Of a stretch of DNA of 64,000 nucleotides, positions 52,678 through 59,707 are shown piece by piece. The notes beneath the pieces were generated by a model, which was not told where the DNA came from, ran no database searches, and saw only the letters and a program-made list of their open reading frames with translations. The position numbers and the translations under genes are program-made. This DNA is from Georgfuchsia sp049276455 (lineage in GTDB: Bacteria > Pseudomonadota > Gammaproteobacteria > Burkholderiales > Rhodocyclaceae): the NCBI GenBank assembly GCA_049276455.1, contig JBASWL010000021.1, positions 124,001 to 188,000 of the forward strand, written 5' to 3'. How positions within the stretch are numbered: the first letter of the stretch is position 1; each line of letters starts with the position of its first letter.

Positions 52678-53519
52678 TTCCGGTCCAGTCTGACGCGTAA
52701 AAAACTGGCGAAGCGTGGCAAACCTTTCGAAGTGATATCCCGATAGCGGTAGGTGACCCACGTACCCAGCGGTGGTGGCTGGCGGCGATCCGCATCAGTG
52801 AATCCGGTACCAAGTTTGAAGCGCTGGCCCGATTCGGTCTCGACCAGCAGCGCCCCGAGCATGCCCGTGTACTTGCCTTTGCCCGGTACATGACCGACTA
52901 CGCGTGCTTCGGCATCCAGACAGGGTTTGTATTTGAGCAGATCGTTGCTGCGCCCGGGCTGATACGGGGCCTCGGCACGATGCAACACCAGACCTTCGCC
53001 GCCCTGCTTTTGCACCTGACGCAGTTGCGCCTTCAAGGCAGCAGCCGTCGTCGCCGGCGTTTGCGGAATCATTTGCACCCAGGGTTGGCCGATCCGCGCA
53101 ACAACCTCGGGCAATGCTGTGACGCGTTCGCGAAACGGCCCGGGGTGGTCGGGCAGATCGAACAGCATGTAACGGATGCGGTGCCAGGCGGCATCATTCG
53201 GCGTCTGGCTACGCAATGTCGACACGGTTTCAGCGAAACGGCCGCGGCCGGCCCACAATTCACCGTCCAGTGAATGCTCGGGCCAGCCGGCGGTGAACCA
53301 GGCCGGTGCGACAATCACCTTGCCGCCGCGTGTCAGCAACTGTTTGCCATCCCAATAGCCGCGCACGCCGTCAAGCTTTTCGCTAACGAAATAACCGGCC
53401 GGATCGGCGCCCTCGACATAAACATTGGCCAGAGTAATGGTCGGCGCTGAAGCTGGGCCGGCCCAGACTGTTCCAGCCCAAAGCAGCAAGCACGCAGCAA
53501 ACACCCTAAACAACACCAT
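52674..53519 (-). CDS. ligE: Lig E-type ATP-dependent DNA ligase with signal peptide
   Basis: 281 residues. The N-terminal signal peptide (LFRVFAACLLLWAGTVWA) targets it to the periplasm. The nucleotidyl-transfer motif I is SEKLDGVRGYW with the adenylated Lys48. Motif III is in LFDLPDHPG, motif IV in EGLVLHRAEA, motif V in LLKYKP, and a short OB fold follows. Minimal size, no extra domains and the leader match the Lig E group known from Neisseria, Haemophilus and Alteromonas, proposed to act on incoming or extracellular DNA. It lies antisense between holA and proA. Confidence 0.9.
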   Translation of the reverse strand: MVLFRVFAACLLLWAGTVWAGPASAPTITLANVYVEGADPAGYFVSEKLDGVRGYWDGKQLLTRGGKVIVAPAWFTAGWPEHSLDGELWAGRGRFAETVSTLRSQTPNDAAWHRIRYMLFDLPDHPGPFRERVTALPEVVARIGQPWVQMIPQTPATTAAALKAQLRQVQKQGGEGLVLHRAEAPYQPGRSNDLLKYKPCLDAEARVVGHVPGKGKYTGMLGALLVETESGQRFKLGTGFTDADRRQPPPLGTWVTYRYRDITSKGLPRFASFLRVRLDRN

Positions 53520-53656
53520 CGCAGCAGCCTTTCAGGAAACGCAATGGCCGCAATCATCTCATGTTCATGGCATGAAAGCGGTTCCCCTGTATTTGCGTGG
53601 CTTCCACCGCTAGAATAGTCTGATCGAAGAACTGTAACGCTGCACCGCGAATACTC

Positions 53657-54913
53657 ATGGACATCCAGAATTACATGCAACAGCTTGGCCAGGCTGCCCG
53701 CGCTGCCGCAGCCGAAGTTGCCAAGGCCTCGACAGCGGCCAAGAATACGGCGTTGCTGGCGATGGCAAAGGCCGTGCGCGAACGGCGCGACGAACTGCTT
53801 GCCGCGAATGCCGCCGATGTCGCGCAGGCAAAGCAGGAAGGCCTCGATGCGGCGATGATCGACCGCCTCACGCTCACGGCGAAAGGCGTAGAAGCGATGG
53901 CGCAAGGGCTCGAGCAGGTCGCTGCCTTGCCCGACCCGGTGGGCGAAATCACCGATCTCAAGCGGCGCCCTTCCGGTATCCAGGTCGGCAAGATGCGCGT
54001 GCCGATCGGCGTGGTCGGCATCATCTACGAAGCGCGGCCCAACGTCACGGCGGACGCTGCGGCGCTCTGTCTCAAGTCCGGCAACGCGGCGATCCTGCGC
54101 GGCGGCAAGGAGGCGATCCGTTCCAATCAGGCCATCGCGGCCTGCGTGCGCGATGGCCTGAAGGCGGCAGGCTTGCCTGAAGCGACGGTACAGGTGATTG
54201 AAACCACGGATCGCGCCGCGGTCGGACAACTGGTGGCGATGCCTAAATATGTCGATGTGATCGTGCCGCGCGGTGGCAAGGGCCTGATCGAACGCGTCAG
54301 CCAGGAGGCGCGGGTGCCGGTCATCAAACATCTCGACGGCAACTGCCACGTCTATGTCGATGATGCGGCTGATGCCGCCAAGGCATTGAAAATCGTCGAG
54401 AACGCAAAAACGCAACGCCTTGGTACCTGCAACACCGCCGAGTCGCTGCTGGTCGCACGCAGCGTAGCCAGCGTGCAGCTGCCGAAAATCGCCAAGATGT
54501 TGATAGCCAAAGGCGTTGAGATTCGCGGCTGCGCCGAAACGCAAAAGCTGGTGCCGGGAGCGAAGGCGGCAACGGAAGACGACTATTACACCGAATATCT
54601 CGCCGCGATCATTTCCGTGAAAGTTGTCGCCGATGTGAGCGAAGCCATCGCCCACATCAACAAATATTCGTCACAGCACACTGATGCCATTGTCACGGAA
54701 AACTACACCCATGCCATGCGCTTCCTGCGCGAGGTGGATTCTGCGTCGGTGATGGTGAATGCCTCGACGCGATTTGCCGATGGCTTCGAGTATGGTCTTG
54801 GCGCCGAGATCGGCATCTCCACCGACAAGTTCCACGCGCGCGGCCCGGTCGGCCTGGAGGGACTGACCTCGCAGAAGTGGATCGTGCTTGGCGATGGTGA
54901 AGTACGGAGCTGA
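53657..54913 (+). CDS. proA: Gamma-glutamyl phosphate reductase
   Basis: 418 residues, aldehyde dehydrogenase fold, second step of proline synthesis (gamma-glutamyl phosphate to glutamate semialdehyde with NADPH). The catalytic cysteine is in TQRLGTCNTAESLLV. GVVGIIYEARPNVTADAAALCLKSGNAAILRGG and the C-terminal ARGPVGLEGLTSQKWIVLG are family hallmarks. Follows the antisense ligase gene and precedes ogt. Confidence 0.96.
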   Translation: MDIQNYMQQLGQAARAAAAEVAKASTAAKNTALLAMAKAVRERRDELLAANAADVAQAKQEGLDAAMIDRLTLTAKGVEAMAQGLEQVAALPDPVGEITDLKRRPSGIQVGKMRVPIGVVGIIYEARPNVTADAAALCLKSGNAAILRGGKEAIRSNQAIAACVRDGLKAAGLPEATVQVIETTDRAAVGQLVAMPKYVDVIVPRGGKGLIERVSQEARVPVIKHLDGNCHVYVDDAADAAKALKIVENAKTQRLGTCNTAESLLVARSVASVQLPKIAKMLIAKGVEIRGCAETQKLVPGAKAATEDDYYTEYLAAIISVKVVADVSEAIAHINKYSSQHTDAIVTENYTHAMRFLREVDSASVMVNASTRFADGFEYGLGAEIGISTDKFHARGPVGLEGLTSQKWIVLGDGEVRS

Positions 54914-54947
54914 AAATGAAACTGCCCCCACGTTCACTTCGTTCGCT

Positions 54948-54998
54948 GCCCCCCCGAGGGGGCGCGTCAGTCCCTTGGGGCGGCCCGGCGGGACTGAC
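54948..54998 (+). repeat. Double-hairpin element abutting the ogt start
   Basis: GCCCCC/GGGGGC hairpin at 54948-54963, then GTCAGTCCC/GGGACTGAC (54966-54974 and 54990-54998) around the 15-nt loop TTGGGGCGGCCCGGC. The stem ends on the base before the ogt ATG. The loop matches that of the holA element at 14 of 15 positions while the stems differ. Confidence 0.78.
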
Positions 54999-55466
54999 AT
55001 GAGCGATTACGCGGCTATCGTCAAGGCGCCCGGCTTCAACATCGGCGTCTGTTGCAACCGGGACGAGATTACCCGCATAGACTATCTGCCGCCCGGTACC
55101 GAGCAGGCGCCGAAGACGCCATTGGCAAAAGAGGCCGTGCGTCAGTTGCGCGCCTATCTCAAGAATCCTGCCTTTGAGTTCAGCCTGCCGCTGGCTCCCG
55201 CCGGGACGCCGTTTCAGCGCAAGGTGTGGCAGGAAATCGCCGCCATCCCTCCTGGCCACGTAACGACCTACGGCGAACTGGCGAAGGCAGTGAAAAGTGC
55301 GCCGCGCGCCATCGGCGGCGCCTGCGGCGCGAACCCGTATCCTCTTGTGATTCCTTGTCACCGCGTGATTGCGACCGGCGGCGGGCTGGGCGGGTTCGCG
55401 CGCGCAAGCGGCGGTTTCCTGCTCGACACCAAGCGCTGGCTGCTTGAGCACGAAGCGCGCGAATAG
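54999..55466 (+). CDS. ogt: Methylated-DNA-[protein]-cysteine S-methyltransferase
   Basis: 155 residues. Suicide repair protein for O6-alkylguanine. The acceptor cysteine is in YPLVIPCHRVIATGGGLGGF. TPFQRKVWQEIAAIPPGHVTTYGELA is the DNA-binding helix-turn-helix. The ATG at 54999 is chosen because the longer open frame upstream translates the hairpin element. It follows proA by 85 nt. Confidence 0.93.
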   Translation: MSDYAAIVKAPGFNIGVCCNRDEITRIDYLPPGTEQAPKTPLAKEAVRQLRAYLKNPAFEFSLPLAPAGTPFQRKVWQEIAAIPPGHVTTYGELAKAVKSAPRAIGGACGANPYPLVIPCHRVIATGGGLGGFARASGGFLLDTKRWLLEHEARE

Positions 55467-55480
55467 CGACAAGTCCGGCG

Positions 55481-55867
55481 TCAGCGTTTGCGCTGAATCA
55501 ACTCTATCTTGTAGCCGTCCGGGTCTTCGACAAAGGCGATTACCGTGGTGCCATGCTTCATCGGGCCTGCTTCGCGCGACACCTTGCCGCCGCGGAGCCT
55601 GATCGTCTCGCACATGGCATAAGCATCATCGACTTCGATGGCAACGTGGCCAAACGCGCTGCCCAGATCGTAACGATCAACGCCGTAGTTGCAGGTCAGC
55701 TCGATCACCGCGCCCTCCGACTCTTCCTGATAGCCGACGAAGGCCAGCGTGAACTTGCCCTCAGGGTAATCGGTACGGCGCAGCAGGCGCATGCCCAGGA
55801 CTTCGGTATAGAAAGCCAGCGACCTGTCCAGGTCGCCGACACGCAGCGTGGTGTGCAGGATTCTCAT
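55481..55867 (-). CDS. gloA: Lactoylglutathione lyase (glyoxalase I)
   Basis: 128 residues, vicinal-oxygen-chelate fold. Opens MRILHTTLRVGDLDRSLAFYTEVLGMRLLRR. Metal ligands are plausible at the first His, in AVIELTCN and VAIEVDD, and in the C-terminal EDPDGYKIELIQR. Converts the methylglyoxal-glutathione hemithioacetal to S-lactoylglutathione. It lies 17 nt after the hemerythrin-GGDEF gene on the same strand and is probably cotranscribed. Confidence 0.95.
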   Translation of the reverse strand: MRILHTTLRVGDLDRSLAFYTEVLGMRLLRRTDYPEGKFTLAFVGYQEESEGAVIELTCNYGVDRYDLGSAFGHVAIEVDDAYAMCETIRLRGGKVSREAGPMKHGTTVIAFVEDPDGYKIELIQRKR

Positions 55868-55884
55868 ACGATATCCCTTGGAAA

Positions 55885-57021
55885 CTACCCGGAACATATC
55901 CGGTTGCGACCGCTTTCCTTCGCCGCATACAAACCGCGATCGGCAGCAGCCACCAACAAGGCGGAACCGGTCTGCTCATCAGGCAACATCGAGGCGGCGC
56001 CGATGCTGAGCGTAACCAGATCAGAGGCCGCAGACCCGGCATGAGGTATTCGCAACACCGCGAGTTCGCGCTGGATCGCCTGCGCCACCGGTATGGCGCC
56101 TTTCAAATCGGTGTTCGGCAGAATGACGGCAAGCTCTTCACCACCATAGCGGGCCAAGAGGTCGGTGGGCCGTTTGAGCGCGGAGAGTGCAGCCTTGGCC
56201 ACGGATTGAAGACAATGATCCCCGGCTTGATGACCATAGCTGTCGTTATAACGCTTGAAATAGTCAACATCGATCATGAGCAGGGACAGAGACTGTTTCT
56301 CCCGGACTGCCCGCCGCCATTCCTCTTTCAGCTTTGCATCGAAATACCGGCGGTTGGCGATTCCAAGCAGACCGTCGCTATTGGATATGTCTTCCAGCCT
56401 GCGATTAAGGTCCATCAAGGCCTGATTGCTTATTGCCAATTCATTGGTGCGCTCGGCCACCCTTTCCTCGAGATGCAGATTAGCGGCAACCAGATCGCGG
56501 TTCTGCTCGGAGAGAACCTGGTAAAGATTGTTCATCGCCTGCAACAGGGCGGCGGTGGCATTATCTTCGCGCGCCAATTCAATTTCGTAGGCCTGGTCCG
56601 GCGACGTACCTTTTCTGATGAGGGTAATTTGGCGCGCCAAGGACTGATCCACACCGAGAATATGAAAGCCCAGCCAGGAACGGAGAAACCCATGCAGGGT
56701 ATCCGCCGGATTGGTCATTGCATTCCGGGAGTTCCACATGGTGGATAGCTGTTCGATAAAGCGAACATGGTGCCGGAGGTGAGGCTCCCGATGCCGGAGA
56801 GCAACGCCGTATTGCTGCATCAGGCGCTCTTCTTCCGCAAAGTGATAGCGGGCGTAATCGGTGAGTTGAGTGAAGGTCGCCAGCAATAACTCGGATTTTT
56901 GTCCCCCTCCCTCAATCAAGGTTTCTCCGAGGCGATTGATCAAGTTCACCAGGAAACGATGCTGTTGGTCTACCTGTTCCAGGCCCGTAGTGAAGTGCCG
57001 ATTCCAAACGAATGTTTCCAT
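55885..57021 (-). CDS. Hemerythrin-domain diguanylate cyclase
   Basis: 378 residues. N-terminal bacteriohemerythrin (1-135) with the complete di-iron ligand set: His21, His60, Glu64, His81, His85, His120 and Asp125. A coiled-coil linker covers about 155-215, then a GGDEF domain with GGEEL (293-297) and the inhibitory RPTD (284-287). Such proteins change cyclase activity with the redox or oxygen state of the di-iron site. No membrane segment, so cytosolic. Confidence 0.93.
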   Translation of the reverse strand: METFVWNRHFTTGLEQVDQQHRFLVNLINRLGETLIEGGGQKSELLLATFTQLTDYARYHFAEEERLMQQYGVALRHREPHLRHHVRFIEQLSTMWNSRNAMTNPADTLHGFLRSWLGFHILGVDQSLARQITLIRKGTSPDQAYEIELAREDNATAALLQAMNNLYQVLSEQNRDLVAANLHLEERVAERTNELAISNQALMDLNRRLEDISNSDGLLGIANRRYFDAKLKEEWRRAVREKQSLSLLMIDVDYFKRYNDSYGHQAGDHCLQSVAKAALSALKRPTDLLARYGGEELAVILPNTDLKGAIPVAQAIQRELAVLRIPHAGSAASDLVTLSIGAASMLPDEQTGSALLVAAADRGLYAAKESGRNRICSG

Positions 57022-57136
57022 CAGTTACCGAACCTTATTCGATCTTTCTCGACACATATTACTACCCGGACAGGGGAATCGTCAGCGCAGGAAAGTGTTC
57101 ACGGTACCCACGCGCACGCGCAAGTTTGAAAAGACG

Positions 57137-57889
57137 CTAAATCACCGGCAGTTCCGCCGTGCACCGCTTGAGTTCGGCGCGTGCATTCTTGTGGCCAGGA
57201 TAGAGGCGCTCTACCACCGCCCAGAAACGCGGGCTGTGATTCATTTGTTCGAGATGGGCCAGCTCGTGGGCCACTACATAGTCGATCAAATGCAGCGGCA
57301 AATGAATCAGGCGCCAGTTAAGGCGAATGCCGGTAGCGCTGCAACTGCCCCAGCGCGTGCGCGCCGAACTGAGCGACAACGCAGGAATCGGTCGCGTCAT
57401 GCTGCGGCCATAATGTTCCATGCGCTGCGAGAAGAGTTCATGCGCCCGGCGCTGCAGGGCGCGCCGGGCCAGCGCGTCAAGATCGGCGTCGGCCCGCGCT
57501 TCCAGTACCAATGTACCGTCGTTGTGCCAGCAAATCCGGTTGCGGCCGGTAACAACGCGAATTTCCACCTCGTCGCCGAGTACTGGAAGGCGCTGGCCAT
57601 GGCGTATGGTCAGTTGCCTTTTCGTGCAACAGGCATATTCATCAAGCTTGCTGATAACCCAATTGGCATTGGCGCGGATAAAGTCATCAATCCCGGTAAT
57701 GCTGATCGAGCGCGGTGCGGCGACGCGCAAGCCACGCTCGTTGATGTTCAGCGTCAGACGCCGACGCGGCGCCTGACGCAAGGTGTATTCCACCAGGCGG
57801 CTGCCGAGCAGGATGTGGCGCTTCTTTTCGGGGGGCGGTTGCTGCGGCGTGAAGAACAGCGACAGTTGATCGAACAGCGGCAGCTTCAC
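57137..57889 (-). CDS. M48/YgjP-like zinc metallopeptidase (DUF45)
   Basis: 250 residues from a GTG at 57889 whose TGA-containing overlap (GTGA) with the upstream gene fixes the start. The N-terminal beta domain leads to the catalytic C-terminus: RTRWGSCSATGIRLNWRLIHLP, then VVAHELAHLEQMNHSPRFW with the HExxH zinc site. No signal peptide or membrane helix. The frame remains open to 58000 but that part overlaps the neighbour. The direct neighbour is a shortened paralog lacking the active site. Confidence 0.88.
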   Translation of the reverse strand: MKLPLFDQLSLFFTPQQPPPEKKRHILLGSRLVEYTLRQAPRRRLTLNINERGLRVAAPRSISITGIDDFIRANANWVISKLDEYACCTKRQLTIRHGQRLPVLGDEVEIRVVTGRNRICWHNDGTLVLEARADADLDALARRALQRRAHELFSQRMEHYGRSMTRPIPALSLSSARTRWGSCSATGIRLNWRLIHLPLHLIDYVVAHELAHLEQMNHSPRFWAVVERLYPGHKNARAELKRCTAELPVI

Positions 57890-58377
57890 GATGTCATTGC
57901 CGAAAACAGGTCGGTTACAGCCGTTTTGATGGGCAACATCGCAACGGCACGGCGCAGGGTTAACTCGATCACCTGCAGCGGCTGCTCGATCAGGCGCCAA
58001 TTGAGTCTTAGTGCGTGGTTCTCGACCTGAATCCAGCCGCCGCGCAGTGAAAATGAAAGTGACAAAAAAGGCATGTCGCGGCCCGTACGCTGCGTTTCGT
58101 GGGTAATCATGCGCGAAAACAGTGTCTCTGCCTCGCGCCTCAACCAGCTTTCCGCGGCATCCTGTACCTGCCGTTCAGTCGCCTCTGGCGGCAACGGCAG
58201 ATGCAGCACTATGTCCTCGCGCAGTGCCTGGCGTCGATCAGTATCCAGTTTCAGACGCAGCGAAACGCCGAGGTAATTGATTTGCGCACCGTCGCGCCAG
58301 CGCAATGAAGCGGTGACGCCCGGATCTGCGTCAAACAGGGTTCGTTGCGGCGATCTTGTCTGGTTACGCAGCTTCAT
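57886..58377 (-). CDS. Degenerate paralog of the M48/YgjP-like peptidase
   Basis: 163 residues from the ATG at 58377. It aligns by eye with the next gene over its middle and C-terminal part: LSLSFSLRGGW corresponds to LSLSSARTRWG and LNWRLIEQPLQVIEL to LNWRLIHLPLHLIDY. Where the active copy has AHELAH this one has RRAVAM, so no zinc can be bound in the usual way, and the protein ends there. It has 4-nt GTGA coupling to the active copy and its start overlaps the plsC 3' end by 14 nt. The frame is intact, so it is probably expressed rather than a decaying pseudogene. Confidence 0.78.
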   Translation of the reverse strand: MKLRNQTRSPQRTLFDADPGVTASLRWRDGAQINYLGVSLRLKLDTDRRQALREDIVLHLPLPPEATERQVQDAAESWLRREAETLFSRMITHETQRTGRDMPFLSLSFSLRGGWIQVENHALRLNWRLIEQPLQVIELTLRRAVAMLPIKTAVTDLFSAMTS

Positions 58378-59098
58378 GCCGGTAGAGGTGCGGGCTGATG
58401 TTGCGCATTTCGGTCTCGATCCAGCGCTCGGCGCGTGCATTGGCTTCTTCCGCCGTAATGTCCTTGGTATCGATACGAGGGCCGATGTGGACGATCACCT
58501 TGCCGGGACGTTTGAACAGTGCGTTGCGGCCCCACACTTCACCCGAGTTCAAGGCAACCGGCACAATGGGCGCGCCGGCATCCACAGCCAGATAAGCGCC
58601 ACCAATCTTGTAGCGGCGCTTGTTGCCAGGGGCAACCCGAGTACCTTCCGGGAAAACCGCTACCGAATAACCTTGCGACAAACGCAATTTGCCCTGGGTC
58701 AGAAGTTGCCTCAATGCATCCTTGCCGGCACCGCGATCAATCGAGATCATCGGCATCAGAGCCAGTCCCCAGCCAAAAAACGGGATCAGCTTGAGTTCCT
58801 TTTTCCAGACGAAGAGCAGATCAGGGAAAATCTCCTGCAGGACGATGGTCTCCCATGCCGATTGGTGCTTGCAGAGGATAACAGCCGGTTCGACGATGTT
58901 TTCGTGGCCGCGCAATTCATAACCGATGCCCAGCATATGCCGGATCAACCATGTGACCGGCCGGGTCCACCCGTGTCCCAGCTGGCGCAAGGTGTAGTGT
59001 GGCAGCCAGAAGCAGAAGAGCAGCAGAAAGGAACAGAACACCACCGTCCACACGACGACGATGGCCAGAAACAGGGACGAACGAATAGCCGCAATCAA
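58364..59098 (-). CDS. plsC: 1-acyl-sn-glycerol-3-phosphate acyltransferase
   Basis: 244 residues from a TTG at 59098 that overlaps the gmhB stop (TTGA). An N-terminal membrane helix (SLFLAIVVVWTVVFCSFLLL) is followed by the acyltransferase motifs: CKHQSAWET in the HX4D position (Glu instead of Asp), FPEGTRVAPG and APIVPVALNSG. Makes phosphatidic acid from lysophosphatidic acid. The frame stays open upstream through gmhB without biological support. Confidence 0.9.
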   Translation of the reverse strand: MIAAIRSSLFLAIVVVWTVVFCSFLLLFCFWLPHYTLRQLGHGWTRPVTWLIRHMLGIGYELRGHENIVEPAVILCKHQSAWETIVLQEIFPDLLFVWKKELKLIPFFGWGLALMPMISIDRGAGKDALRQLLTQGKLRLSQGYSVAVFPEGTRVAPGNKRRYKIGGAYLAVDAGAPIVPVALNSGEVWGRNALFKRPGKVIVHIGPRIDTKDITAEEANARAERWIETEMRNISPHLYRHEAA

Positions 59099-59637
59099 GG
59101 CGTCAGGCTTTCCACCGCAGCGGCCAGGTCGGCAAAAATCAAGGTGCCGGCCGGCAAATCGGGATCGAGCTGCGTCTTTGCACCCTTGCCGGTCAGCACC
59201 AGCAGCGGTTCGGCACCAACAGCTACCGCTGTTTGCAGATCGCGCAGTGAATCGCCAATTGTCGGTATGCCTTTGAGGTCGCAGTGGAAGCGCGTAGCGA
59301 TGTCTTCCAGCATGCCGGGCTTGGGCTTGCGGCAATTGCACTTGTCGGCATCGGTATGCGGGCAGAAAAATACGGCGTCGATACGCCCGCCCGCTTGCGT
59401 TATCAGGCGCATCATTTTGTTGTGGATGGCATTGAGCATATCCAGGCTGTACAGGCCGCGACCGATGCCGGACTGGTTGGTGGCGACCACCACATGGTAT
59501 CCCCATTGGTTGAGGCGTGCGATCGCTTCCGGACTGCCCTTGATCGGTATCCACTCGTCCGGCGACTTGATGTAGCTGTCCGAATCGTGGTTGATGACGC
59601 CGTCGCGGTCGAGGATGACGAGTTTCATGGGAGCCAT
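59095..59637 (-). CDS. gmhB: D-glycero-beta-D-manno-heptose-1,7-bisphosphate 7-phosphatase
   Basis: HAD phosphatase of 180 residues (177 if started at the ATG at 59628, MKLVILDRDG). The nucleophile motif is ILDRDGVINHD and the zinc-binding loop is CPHTDADKCNCRKPKPGM. Supplies ADP-heptose for the LPS inner core. Downstream plsC is coupled by a 4-nt overlap. Confidence 0.94.
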   Translation of the reverse strand: MAPMKLVILDRDGVINHDSDSYIKSPDEWIPIKGSPEAIARLNQWGYHVVVATNQSGIGRGLYSLDMLNAIHNKMMRLITQAGGRIDAVFFCPHTDADKCNCRKPKPGMLEDIATRFHCDLKGIPTIGDSLRDLQTAVAVGAEPLLVLTGKGAKTQLDPDLPAGTLIFADLAAAVESLTP

Positions 59638-59707
59638 TAAGCCACAGCGGGCACAGAGAACACAGAGAAAAACAAGGGCAAATTCCGCTCTATCCCCGGT
59701 CTGCTGC
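59638..59707. repeat. Short intergenic repeat-like tract between glyS and gmhB
   Basis: 70-nt gap containing CCACAGCGGGCACAGAGAAC followed by a further ACAGAGAAA, a CACAGAG-type tandem motif seen as a dispersed intergenic repeat in many proteobacteria. No gene or clear terminator. Confidence 0.45.

Noticed and set aside
54888..54998. N-terminal extension of Ogt by about 37 residues
   Set aside because: The extra codons translate the hairpin repeat; the family start and length fit the ATG at 54999.
56870..58030. 386-codon plus-strand frame across the hemerythrin cyclase and peptidase genes
   Set aside because: Runs antisense through two well-supported genes and their intergenic gap; composition is that of a shadow frame.
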